Assembly: GCA_013399695.1 (NCBI GenBank)
Contig: VXAU01002314.1
Coordinates: forward strand, 85,952 to 149,951
Length of the DNA: 64,000 nucleotides
Direction of reading: 5' to 3'
Source: Formicarius rufipectus
Lineage: Eukaryota > Chordata > Aves > Passeriformes > Formicariidae
Shown here: positions 21,962 to 33,800 of the stretch, in pieces
Numbering within the stretch: position 1 is the stretch's first letter
How the letters are laid out: the number at the start of each line of letters is the position of its first letter
The notes under the pieces: generated by a model
What the model was told of the DNA's origin: nothing
Databases searched by the model: none
The model's input: the letters and a program-made list of their open reading frames with translations, nothing else
Translations under genes and position numbers: made by a program

Positions 21962-24900
21962 CAAGTGCCATGCATTTGCTTCTGTTCAGTGTGCCCTAAT
22001 GGAAGATCAGCTGTTGTGCTGCCTGGTTGACTCCAGGGTACATGCTGTTGTCACGGCATTCAGCAGCCCCTGCAAAACTTGTCTGTAACTGTCTGCTAAT
22101 GGAGAACATTATGGTCCTTCAGGATTGAGGCCATGGAAGCATTTGAGTGCTCCATCTTCATGAAGCCACTCCTAATGTGGACTGTTTCTCTAATATTCCT
22201 CTCTTAAATCAGGGAAGGAGAGATCTATTTCAGATCATGCTAATACAGTGGACACAGATCCTTCAAGTTTTGGATTGACATTATGGGATGTTTAATTATT
22301 TTTGTTTTGCATGTATTTTAAATTATATTTTATGTTTAATTGGCCTGAGTCAAGCTTGGTAATTATCACTGGAGGTACTACTGTTGAAGGTAGCAGATTA
22401 TTGTGCTTCATGGAAAAAATTGTTGAATTGTCATTTCTAAACCTGGATGATGCATAGGTGAAACCTTTCTTCAGGAAAGAGACCTGTGGCCCAATAAACA
22501 AAAGTGCTTTTAACTTATTTTGTGCATTCCATTCCACGTTTTCCATTACAAAAACAAACCACCCTCAGATACATTTTTCTGTCAGCTGTCAGCCAATTTA
22601 CCTCTTGCATTCAGTGGAAAATAGTGCGTTATAAGGGAAACAAAGTAAAGAGTAAGTCTTTCTTTTGTTTACTTTCTATCCAGCAATCTTCCCAGAATTA
22701 GCAAGTGGCTGAAAAACTGGAAAGGAAAAATAAAAGAAAAACCCTTTTGCCAGGTGCTTGACAATTGGGCTGCCAAATGTGCAAAATGTAATATTTTTAA
22801 AGAGAAGGGTAAGCAAAGGTCACATGTTATTGGAATTGCTTTGGACAAATCTGTTGAATCTACTTTGGAATAAGCCCTTTTTTGTTTGTGAGAAGAATGA
22901 ATCTTAGATTTCAGTAAGTTTGTTCCCTTTGCCTTTGTCTGATGGCATGGTTACTTGCCAAAATGAGTAAATGTTACAAATTATGTTGTCCAGTTGTAAA
23001 AAACAACAACAGCAAAACAAACAAAAAGCCCAAATAAAAGAGAGAGGAAGAGGAGTGGTAAACTGTAGCTGGCATATCTGATAACCTGTGTACATAATCA
23101 TGTGTAGGTCATCTTTGTGTGCTGTGTCTGCAATGATACTCAGATTGGAGTCAAAATTTAATAATGTCTGTTACCTTTTGATGTTAAAAGATATATTCTA
23201 AAAATAATTTTTTTAAAAAAAGAAAAGCCTTATATTTCCCAGAAGTATACATTTAGAATATGTAAGATACACTGGAAGTCCTTGTAGTCTGAGACTGGTT
23301 TCCTTAGGCTTAAATACTACATGCTTTACATTAAAGACAGTAATGAGTCTGCTGCTGGGGTGGGTTTCACTCAGGAAAGTAAAATACTAAAAGATGCAGC
23401 AGTTTGTAAGCAGCGGAACTGTATGGAGTAGAAGACAAGTAAGGAATATGTTTGTACAGTAGAAGACATAAAATACAGTCTTTTAACTGTGGTGTTCTCT
23501 CCCCCAGGATTGTTCCTTGTAGGTGTTACTCCAGTTCAGCAGCTTTGTGTTACAACTTTATTATGTCAGAGGATCTGCACCCTATGGGTAAATACTGTCT
23601 CTTGAATATTTGAGGGAGGTGATTTCCTCTAAGAGCCTACATCTCATTTCCTTGTTGAATCAGATCACAGCAAATAAAGGGACATCATGTTTAATATCTT
23701 GTATCTGGCCACATGCAAAACATCTGCTTTCAAAGAACAGAGTGAATAAATGAAAATCACTCACATGTAGAAACTGCTTAATATTCACAGCAGCCTTCTC
23801 CATCTAATCCACCCCACAAAACCAAACAGTGGCCAAAGACAGTACAGTGCATGCCCCAGTTCCTCCTCTCGTTAGACATGAGCCCTGACAACTTCATGTG
23901 GAATTTGGAAAAAACATCCAGGTTCCTAGGAATCTGCTGTGTTTGTTGCCCATACCAGGGAATATTTGTAGTTGTGTATGTACATGACTTTTACTGAGGT
24001 GAAACTCTTACGAACCTGTAGAGGAAGCTAGGATACATTTCCACTCTGGAGAGGAAAAGTGGGAGAAAGTGCCTAAACTATATAAACTTAGAATTAGGCG
24101 CAGTTAAGCTGGCTTAGAGGAATGAAGTATGAGAGGATACATTTGACCAGCACGGAAAGTCGAAATAATTTGAGCAGAGCCTAGAGTGTCTGATTTCAGC
24201 AGGGAGTGTAGCCATGGAGGGGTGATCTATAAGAGTCACAGTCAGAATGACAGCATGTCCTGTCAAGGTCTGTCTAAGGCACTGGCAGTTCCCCAGCAGC
24301 TTGCTGGTATAAAAAGTGACCACCAAATGAGCAAACACCCCAGTAGATTTTCAGAGGCAGGAAGCTGCTTTTATCTGGAGAGTCAAACCTCTGCTGGCAT
24401 CCGGTCTCTGAGGTCACTGTCATCAAGTGACAAAACACTGCAGAGAACCACAGAGCAGTAGGAGGAATGCTGCACATGCTGTGTGGCATGGGAAGGTGTA
24501 ACCATTGTGGGCTGAGTTGTCCCTGTTTGGTGTCATTGATTTCGCCTTCTGAGAATGTGAAAAAAGTAAGTAAGGGAGTGTTAATAGTCAGAACTGGGAT
24601 TAATTTTTTTAAAAAGGCTTGGTGTATGACAGATGTTTGTGATACACGGAAAGATACTCAGATCTCTTACACAGGTGAAGCTGGGGTGGTGTGAATGTCA
24701 GTGGAGGAGACTTAAGGGGATTTTTTTGTGAAAGTTCATGTATCTGCCACAGAAGCAGCAGAAGTAGTAAAGGAGATGGAGGAAGAAGATGAAAAATGTC
24801 ACAGTGAGCTACACCAACAACAGGAACTTGACCAGAAGCCTAGAAAGTGACTCGGCTGAGTTCTGGATGAGTGTTAGAACCACGTGTAAGAAATAGTCTT

Positions 24901-25449
24901 CTTGCATGACTCTGTGTAGTGGTCCAGGATTTTGTAACTAATGTTTCCTCAGAAACGTTCCTGAGAAAGACGTGTTTCTTCTTTTAAATTCTTTTAATCA
25001 TTCAACCTTCTGTCTGATTCAGGGCAAGAGGCAACAGTGTTATTTAAAAGCAACATTTATTTGGCACAGGAAGTAAAATAATCCGGAGCACATGTGTACA
25101 CTAAAGGTGAATTTGGAATGGATCCTGCAAGAGGTTGTGTGTTTGTGTGCGTGGTGTTGAGCATCATTCTTATTATTTACATTTGCAGATTCTGAGCAGG
25201 TACAAGGACATCTCAAATGATAAGTGTAGGCCTGGAAGTAAGAACTCATACAGAATTAGAAAGAAAAAAACATCAATTCTGACTGTGCCTTAAATCACTA
25301 AAACAGAAGCTAAAATCCACATGCATTTTACAAGCAAGGGTCTGCCACTTTGGAAGGATTTCCTCACCCAGGAGATATTAGCAGGTAGGTTTTTTTCTCC
25401 TTTGTCCTGTTTCTGTCCTGGCATCTCCCTGGCAAGTGTGAAAAGCAGG

Positions 25450-27719
25450 TTTATTCTGTGAAGGACAGAAGTGTTGTTACATACATGAGACCAAAGACAC
25501 CAAGCATCAGAGCCCTTGAGTGGCATCAGTGCATTACAGTGGACACTCATCCATAATCATACAAGCCTGGTTCCATGGACAAATAAATAGTTTGTCTATG
25601 GCTGATTCATTTGCAGAATAAACAGGCTTTGCTGATGCTTCAGTTACAAGTATCTGGCTCTTTTTACATATTTTTATCCTGGCCCTGCACAGTCTGACTG
25701 AAAGCTTCCAAGTCCTAGGAATTGTCTTTGTGATTCAGTGGCTGGTCAGCGTGGAGCAGTCCTGACCGGAAAGGGCTAGGGAATTTGTAATTTAATGAGG
25801 ATGTGAGGGAGAGGGAAAGAGATTGAAGGATTGTGTGTTTTTGCCATTAAAAGCCTTAAATTAAAAAAAAAAATCTTCCCAGAATAGTTTCCAAAAGCTA
25901 GGGGAGGAAAGTGTGATATTTCTTTCCTCTTTGTAAGGGGGAGAAGTGAGTTTTTTGTTTCATTAAAATTTATGGGACAGGCACCAGCTAAAACATTTTA
26001 ATCTCCAGGGTTTTGCTTGGTCACATTCTTGAAATGTTGGGAAAACTTTGATTGCAATAAAGGATGGATTTTGTATGTCTTAGATGAATAGCCCTTTTCA
26101 CACACATCTCTTTGCCTCCACCAGAAGAGGAAAAGCAGATGGTAAATGAGAATCAGTTGACGCTATGGGAGAGCTGTAGGCCCTGCATCTGCCGTGAGTA
26201 TTACCCACTGCATCCAAGGACACCTGCAGTGGGGCTTCCCTGTGCTGTTGCCACTGCCAGGAGAGCCATGCAGCATGATGGGTGCTCTTGGCACCAAATT
26301 CAGTCACCCGTGTGCTGATGCTGGGAGTCCCAAACACCTCATCTCACAGCCTTGTATCTTTGCCCCAAGACATTGCTGTTGGCCCCACGGAGACAGTTCA
26401 CAACCTCCTAAGGTGAAGCCATCCTTTAAGACAGACTAGTGTCCCAAGCTTGTCAAAACAAGGTGATAAAATCACATTTCCTCTTGAAAGTGCCCTTGGA
26501 ATGCCCCAGCTTCAGGTAACCCCCAGCTCACCAGAAGTACTGTACTGGTACCACCACTGTACCAGTGGTGCTCTTGCTGCTGGGGTGTGACATGGGTATT
26601 GTATCCAAGGGCTGTGTTCCTCTCCATACAAAAGTTACAGTCTTCTGCAGAGATCAAAGTTACCAAGGGTTTGTTCTGTCCAAATGCGAGGAGGGTGATG
26701 TGTGTGGCCTCATTGTTCTGTCCTTGCTCAAGGAGAGCCTTTGACTTTGAACATGGTGCACCATTGACTTTTTCTGCCCTAGTGCCTCAATTTTTAGCTA
26801 GAACCATTCCAAAGCTGCATGTGATTGGGCTTGTAAGGTGGTGTCAGGCCACAGAGTTAGCAAAGTGTATTTCAGGTGTGTTACAGACCAGGAGCCAGGA
26901 CACTGGTTAACTCCGTCAGTGTCTGCATTGATCCATAGTGCAGATAAGGTGAAGAGTCTTTGCCTCTTGTGGCAGGCCCTGGGCTCAGCCTGCATCACCT
27001 GCCTGGAGACACGGGCAATTCCGACAACAGGAGCAGAGATTCATGCATCAGGAGGCAATTCAATAAACAGGGTGCCACATGAAAGGTGCAGGATGATTTT
27101 GGGGAATGATGGAAGTCCAAAAGAAAAGATGTTGCTGATTAAGCAGTACAATACTCAGGTGCTTCAGCTGGTGCTTCTTAGACCTTCTCAAACACCCAGG
27201 TAATGTGAGCTGGCCTCCTGGAAGACATCTTTGATGGTGAGGTTTTTTTGAAAGTAGAGGAAAGAAGGGAATTTAGTCTTCTGGCTAGGATGCCAGGGCT
27301 GCAGATGTAACCCTTCTGTTGTGGGTGAGCCCAGATAAGACCTAGCTTGAATTTGGAAGAGCAGAGATGTATGGCAAATCAAGTAGTTTTGGGGGATGAG
27401 GGGGAGGAGAAGATCATGGGATTCAGCCAAAGCCTTCCAAAACTGAAGGAAGTTAAGTCAGGCAAGGATGAAAGCTAGCAAGTTCCTGTGCTTTTTGGAC
27501 CTGCTGGTTGAGCTCCACTGCAACCCAAAGCCTGGCCCTGCCCTGTGCTAGAAAGAGCAGGATGCATTTTTAAGGCAGTTGTGACAGTCTCCTCTCCCCC
27601 ACCCCTCCACTCTCTGTGTTAGTCAGGGGATTCTTGGGGCCTTGCTGACTGTCTCCACCCTCAGGGACCTGGGGAAGCACTGCTGTGCTTAGGCTGCGGC
27701 CTGCCTTTCTTGGGGCTGC
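25450..27719 (-). other. ARHGEF33: ARHGEF33 3' untranslated region (possible extent)
   Basis: Sequence downstream of the ARHGEF33 stop on the minus strand. Candidate poly(A) hexamers (plus-strand TTTATT) occur at 25450-25455 and 25056-25061. The true end cannot be set from sequence alone. Confidence 0.35.
26552..26570. repeat. Short perfect palindrome
   Basis: CACCACTG and CAGTGGTG around a TAC loop: an 8-bp-arm hairpin, preceded by a GTAC-rich stretch. Probably chance or a diverged repeat. Confidence 0.5.
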
Positions 27720-27857
27720 TTATTTCTTTTTGAAGAGCTTGCGGAAGGAGCTCCGGAAACCCCCCTTGGGCTCGTGCCGCGGGTTGTGGTCGCTGAAGGA
27801 TGTTTGCTCATTGTCATCCTTCTGGCAGAACCTGGTGTTGTCTTCTGCATGGAGCTC
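27720..27857 (-). CDS. ARHGEF33: ARHGEF33 terminal coding exon, polybasic end
   Basis: 138 bp from acceptor cccttttag to TAA, phase 0. It encodes ELHAEDNTRFCQKDDNEQTS, then FSDHNPRHEPKGGFRSSFRK and LFKKK. Phase, acceptor and the sharp rise in CpG content relative to the flanks support a true exon. The end is basic and amphipathic. Confidence 0.82.
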   Translation of the reverse strand, partial: ELHAEDNTRFCQKDDNEQTSFSDHNPRHEPKGGFRSSFRKLFKKK

Positions 27858-30800
27858 CTAAAAGGGAAAAGACAATTTAACCAGCATTTGCAACCTCACA
27901 TTCTTGTTCCCTTTTCTCTCTTTCTCTCTCTCTGTGCTAGGAGGGACCTGGTGAGTGAGGAGGTGCTGGCAAGGTTGGGAAACAACAGGTCACTAGGGCC
28001 TCAGGAACTCTGGAACCTCTGGAGAGAGATCATTGCTGGGTCTAAGGCTGAGGCAGTGACAAAGGAGCAGAAGGATAAGCACTGTTAAGAGGGAACTGGA
28101 GCCTTTCTTGCTAAACTTTTTTTTTAAGGGGAGCTTACTATCTCCTTTTGCCAGTGAGGGAGCAAGCCAGTCTGAGCAGTTGTAAGAACTTCCCACCCTC
28201 TCCTTTCTCCCCTAGGGCAGAGAGGCTTCAGGCTTCTTGAGCTGTGATATGCTGTGAAAGACTCTTCTGCTGGCTCTGCTGCTGCTGTGTGGTTTTATAT
28301 CTCTGGGGCAGGAGGCTTCATTAGCACATACAGCTTGTGGTAAACGTGCCAGTAAAAGATCTTTCCCTCTTTCAAGAAAGTGCCAAACTCCTCTCAGCAA
28401 GACTCTGAACATGACTCTTTTCTCCAATTCTGCCCACTACTGCCATGGTCATCGCTTTTGTTCTGTGAGGGAGAACATGTCCTGCAGTTCTGGACAAGCT
28501 CCACATCTGTACCCTACTGAGGGCAATAGCTCAGTCCAGGTGAGTGGAAAATAGCTCACAGGTTCCTGTTTGTGGGGGCTGTGTCCCCAGGGCTTGTCTC
28601 CCTCTTGCCTCCCTTGTTCAGTCATCCACCTCCTTTACTCACTAGGGGTGATTTTTTTCCTTGTGACATTTCCTTGATGTCTTTTCAGTCAAGCTGTTGG
28701 AACCTACCTCCTATCATCATCTGCATCTTGTCTAGTTTTAACAGGAGGGTGTTTCTCCACATAACAGTGACAGAACTAGCTAAGCATCTCACAGCACCCT
28801 TGGCCTCTTCCCCAGGAAGCGAAGGGCATCTACTTCCTTGACTGTGACAGCTCAAAGCTGACTTTGAACAGTCACTGCAGACTGCAGAACCATTGTTCCT
28901 GCAAGACCTGGTGTCCCTGAAGGGTTAGAGTGCTATTTGCCATGTCCCATTTGAGGAATATGATTGCTGGACTCTGTTCTCAGGTAGGCTTTGCATGGAT
29001 TGTAGGCCCATGTCAACAAATACAGGTGAAACAAAACCAGTGGACCAAATCCTTGCTGTTGAAAATGGGTTGAGTTTGGCCAAGTCACGCTGGTTTACAC
29101 CAGCATGACTTACCCAGCACTTACCCAGCACTCCTCACAGCAGGTGGAAAGGCACCTGTTTAACTGGATGCCACCCATAGCACTGATTTTGTACAGCTTT
29201 GTGCATACTTTGTGACCTGATCAGAATGTTCACTTCTGGGGGGAAGCTCAGTGACAGGTGGAGACACATGAGAGGCTACCTTGTCTCAAGGGTGTTGCAG
29301 CTGTCACTCAGCCAGCTGCGCAGCTCGAACCAATGCTTGTCCCCGGAGAAGATGTGTGTGAAAAGGACCTGTCTTGTCCCTCCCTTGGGCATGTACATGC
29401 AGGTGAGGACTTTGAATGTGTGGACTTGAAAGCTATTTTGGCATGTTCTACTCTAACTGTATCTCAGATCTTTCTCCTGCTGCTGCACCACCACGTGCCA
29501 TTTTTTTTTTCTCCTTCTACTTTATCCTCCTTACTTCCAGAAAGCTCGGTTTTTCACCCGCTCCTCTCTGTGGGGGGAAGTAGCTCCTTTGGGAGCTTCG
29601 AGATGAGGCTGAGATCATGTGAGGCTGAACATTCCTCTCCTGCTTCTGCTGCAGACGGCTCCCACTGCTGCTCCGTGTGCTGTAGAGTCTGGTGCTCACA
29701 CCTTCCGCGCTCCTCGGCAGCTCCTTCAGAGACCTGCTCAGCTGCTTGCCTTTGCTATGGAACATCTCACGCTTGTAAGTACTGCTGCTCACGGGAGTGC
29801 AGCTCTTAGGCAATGGCTGTAAGGCATGGTCTGTCCTCTCTGGCTCTGAGGTGAAGTTAACAGGCCTAAGGAAGCAAATATCCAAGCTGGACTCGGAAGA
29901 GGCTGGGGAGCAATTCTCAAAGAGAGCGAGGTTTTGAAAGGTATCATCTTCATAGGGGCCTGGCATGGTGAAAACCTCCCCAGGATAGTCAAACTCTTCA
30001 TAGCTTGGTGCAAAGTTCCTCGCATCCTGCAGCAGCTCCACAGAGGTCCTGATGGCTCTCTCAGTGTTTCCCACCGCATCAGCTGGTGGTGCTTCATACT
30101 CCATTTCAGGGATGGATTGTAAGGGGGCTGTCAAAGCCTTGAGTTCCTGCTCTGTCAGCTGAGAGGATGCAAGGATGTTCTCTGGCCTCTCATGTTTTCT
30201 ACTTTCCATTTCCCAGTCAGGGGGCTTTACAGCCTGGATGTTCTCCATCACAGTTGGCTGGGGTTTCTTCATCTGGGGCATCAAATGCCTTAAAAATAAG
30301 AAACAAAAGAAAAAAAAAAAGACAGAAGTGGAATACTAAAGGATGACAGAGATAACATGACAAGCCCCTCCCCACCCTTCATTCCCCTGGCCCTATTGTG
30401 TTGATTTTATGGCCCAAAGTTATTTTCCTTGGAATAGTCTTGGAGAATAGTAACAGAGATGTCACTTACAGAAATTGCCTGGCAGGTTAGGAGGAGTAAA
30501 TTTGCAGAGACAGAACTGTTTATCTAGTAGCTTTGGCTCACTCTAGGGCATGAAATTTATAGAAACTGAGATGATAACCCAACTGCTCCATCTCTCCCCT
30601 GTTTGTCTGCATTTTGGATATTTACTTTCCTTCTCTTTCTTTAATGTAGGGATTGTGCCTTACTTTTCTGTGGTCTGGTTGTCTTTTCAGGTGGGCAAGG
30701 TTTCTCTCTTGGGTAGCATGGCTCTATACCCTGCAGTGTCTCAGGAGTACTTGGAGTTTTCCTATCCTCCTTGTGTTCCAGGTAAATCAGCAAAGTACTC

Positions 30801-33800
30801 TATTGGATGAGGTGTTAGGTGCAGGGTATGACCTCCATGACCCTTAAAGAATACTAGGTAGGAAAATCCCATGGCCATCTTCTGTGGACATAATGAATGG
30901 AGTGGGGGAATAGAAAACTTGCGATGTTCTTGCAGAGTTCTGCATCTTGGGCAAGATAAATCCATGCATCAGACCAGACTGGGAGATTTGGGTTGAACAG
31001 CAGCCCTAGGATGAACTCAGTCTTATAGCCACTGCCAAGGTAAAGATGAACTGACGGCATGCTCTCATGGCAGACAAGGCAGACCCAACCTGAGCTGTAT
31101 TTGCTGCCAGCTGTATGGCCAGCCATGCCCAGGGAGTTGTTTTCCCCACTTCTCTTCAGTAATGATGAGGTCCCACCTGGCCCCATGTTGAGTCCTCAGT
31201 TCAGGATGAATGTGGGGACAGTGCCAGCTGAGGCTACCGAGATGGAGGTCTGGAGCATGATGTCTGTAAGAGGAGGGAGATTGGCTTGGGCAGTCTTGTG
31301 AGGAGGAGGCTAAGTACTGATGTACTAACACTGCAGGGGTACTTGGAATGATGAAACCAAACTTTCTTGTTAGTATCAAATGATGTAAGGAAGCATAGCA
31401 GCCACAAATTGTTAGCGTAAGAAAGAAGGCAAGTCTAGCATTTTCTCTAGTCATTATCTCAGTTGGCACATATCAATAAGCCAAATTTGCAGCTGAGGTT
31501 ACTTGGTCTGTTCAGCCTGGAGGAGACTGAGGGGAGACCCCATTGCAGTCTGCAGCTTCCTTGTGAGGAGAAATGGAGGGGTAGACACTGATCTCTCCTC
31601 TGTGGCAACCAGTGACAGAACCTGAGGGAATGGCCTGGAAGCTGTCTCAGGGGAGCTTTAGATTGGATATTAGGAAAAGGTTCTTCACCCAGAGGGTGGG
31701 TGGATACTGCTGGAACAGGCTCCCCAGAGAAGTGGTCACAGCACCAAGCTTGTTTGAGTTCAAAAAGCATTTGAACAATGCTCTCAGGCACATGGTGTGA
31801 CTCTTGGGGTTGTCCTCTTCAGGGTCAGGAGCTGGACTTGAGGATCCACGTGGGTCCCTTCCAACTCAAAATATTTTGTAATTCTGTGAGGATTGCCAGG
31901 TGTTAACAGTAGCTCTTGTCTGTCTTGAATTAGCCTTGTGTCTTTTTGAACTCATTTGTACTTGTATCTTGTGGTAGTGAGTCCCACCATTCAATTATGT
32001 GCTGCGTGCAAAATTTTATTTTTCCCTGCTCTGAGACCTTGGTGATGTTTCCTAGCTCTTGTAATTTGGAAGTGAGTAAGTGCAGAGTGCTACTATGCAC
32101 ACCACTGTCAGGCTTACACAAATTTGTGTCCTTCCTCTTAGGCAGCTAGCAAGACCCCTGACAGCCCTGGGTAGAACTCTGAAACATTTCCTGCTTGCAA
32201 GCCACATACCATGTGAATTGGGAATAGCAGGAAAGAGCCAGCCCTTCATCTCTCTGTCTATATACAGAGTCATTTTGAAAATGACAGCCTGTAACTGCCT
32301 GGTGTCACGGGCATGATATGGGTGAGGAGAGTTTTCACCCTACTTTGAAAGCCACCTACTATAACAACAGGCTTACGGGGTTGTTGTGCCAGAGGAAGGT
32401 GCTGGTGGGAATGACTGTATTGTCTCTTCAGTGTGGATCCCACTGTCCCGGATTGATGCTGCACTGGGTGTTGGAGAAACCTCCTGGCTTGTACACTGGG
32501 AGGTGAGACCTTTGTACAGCTTCACCAGGGATGACCTGAGGGAGGAGAAATCCATCGTCGTGCTAAGAAATAAGGCAGGGAATGAGCACGAGCATGTAGA
32601 ATCACAGAAAACAGGACTGGGAGAGGCCTTAATATTCCCGTTCACCCGTTCCCACTCCAGTGAAGAACCTCTTCCATCTAGACTGTTCCAGTCAGCAGGG
32701 CGTCCTGCTCTCTGTCCTGTTCTTAATGCCTTTCCTGATAGCAGTCCCTCCCCAGCAGTGTGCTCCAGCCCTTTACCACCCTCCATATTTGGAAGTTTTC
32801 CTTGAAGTCTGATCTTGTCCTACTCACTAGGTAAATCAACATGAGTTACAAAGGAAACTAGATTTTAACTTAAGTGAAAAGCCTTGATTTCAAGGAATTG
32901 TTCTAAACTGCATTGTTAGAATTCAGGGTTATTTCTATTGTAGTTCATCTCAAACAAGTTATGGGAGACTTTTGTTTTTCCCACCCTTCCCCCAGTAAAA
33001 TAACATAACGCTATTCTTTCAGAGTCTTCAGCCATGAGGGAAAGAGTCCTCGCCTTCACCAGGGCCTCAAGCTGCCAAAGCAGCTACATCCCCGTGTGTT
33101 TTTCCACTGAGCAGTGACTTTGCCATCAGCTGATCCCATGAAACACATGGCTGCTATGTTTGGAAGAATTTAGATGAATTTTCCTTTCTCAGAGTTAGAA
33201 GGGCCCACTCCAAATCAGTTTAGAGTCAAATGCCAATAGTGGTCCTTCCCCAGCATTCCTGTGCAAAGGCTTTGTTCTTTTTCAACACAGCAATGTGCCT
33301 GTTGATCTTTCCTGGACCTAAACCCCCTGTTGCCAGGCTTCCCCCACACCTCCCTTCCCTGATGATAAGAGTATAAGATGATGTTGTGCTTACTTCTTCA
33401 GCTTTTTCCTCTTCTGTATCAGCAGGTCTTCATTGCATTGGAAGAGGAGACTGTAGTGTGAGATGAAAACCCGGAGGCGCTGCACACACACCAGCAGCAG
33501 GTAATAGTCAGGGTGCTCTTGCTCCGTGAACTTCAGGACATTCTGAGGCACAGAGGAGAGCAGGCTGGGTAGAAGGTGCTATTGGAACCATGGATTAGTG
33601 CTCTGGAGTGCCTATGGCACTTCCCTCTGGGAGCTTTTCTAAGCAGCATCAGTTTCTGAGCAACTTGGATGGGGCCTGTCTCTTACTGCTCCAGTGCAAA
33701 TGCACAAATAACTACTATAAATGTAATAATGGGATGTGTAGATGATGCATTAGTTGAGCTTAGCTTTGGATAAATAAGTGAATGTCCTGGTTTTGTAGGG

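Larger units (their letters stand above)
18307..27719. other. Tail-to-tail interval between SOS1 and ARHGEF33
   Basis: 9.4 kb holding both 3'UTRs and the CR1 copy at 21.2-21.96 kb. I see no other gene; all open frames are short and without recognisable homology. A (CAA)n/A-rich patch lies near 22.998 kb and an A11 run near 25.863 kb. Confidence 0.65.
30289..32376 (-). other. ARHGEF33: ARHGEF33 intron filled largely by CR1 sequence
   Basis: 2.1 kb intron whose middle is a plus-strand CR1 copy (about 30905-31885), followed by an older CR1-like fragment on the minus strand. Confidence 0.75.

Noticed and set aside
29258..29809. 183-codon plus-strand open frame
   Set aside because: It overlaps the ARHGEF33 exon at 29535-30288 in antisense, has no recognisable domain and no splice context; a shadow of the real exon.
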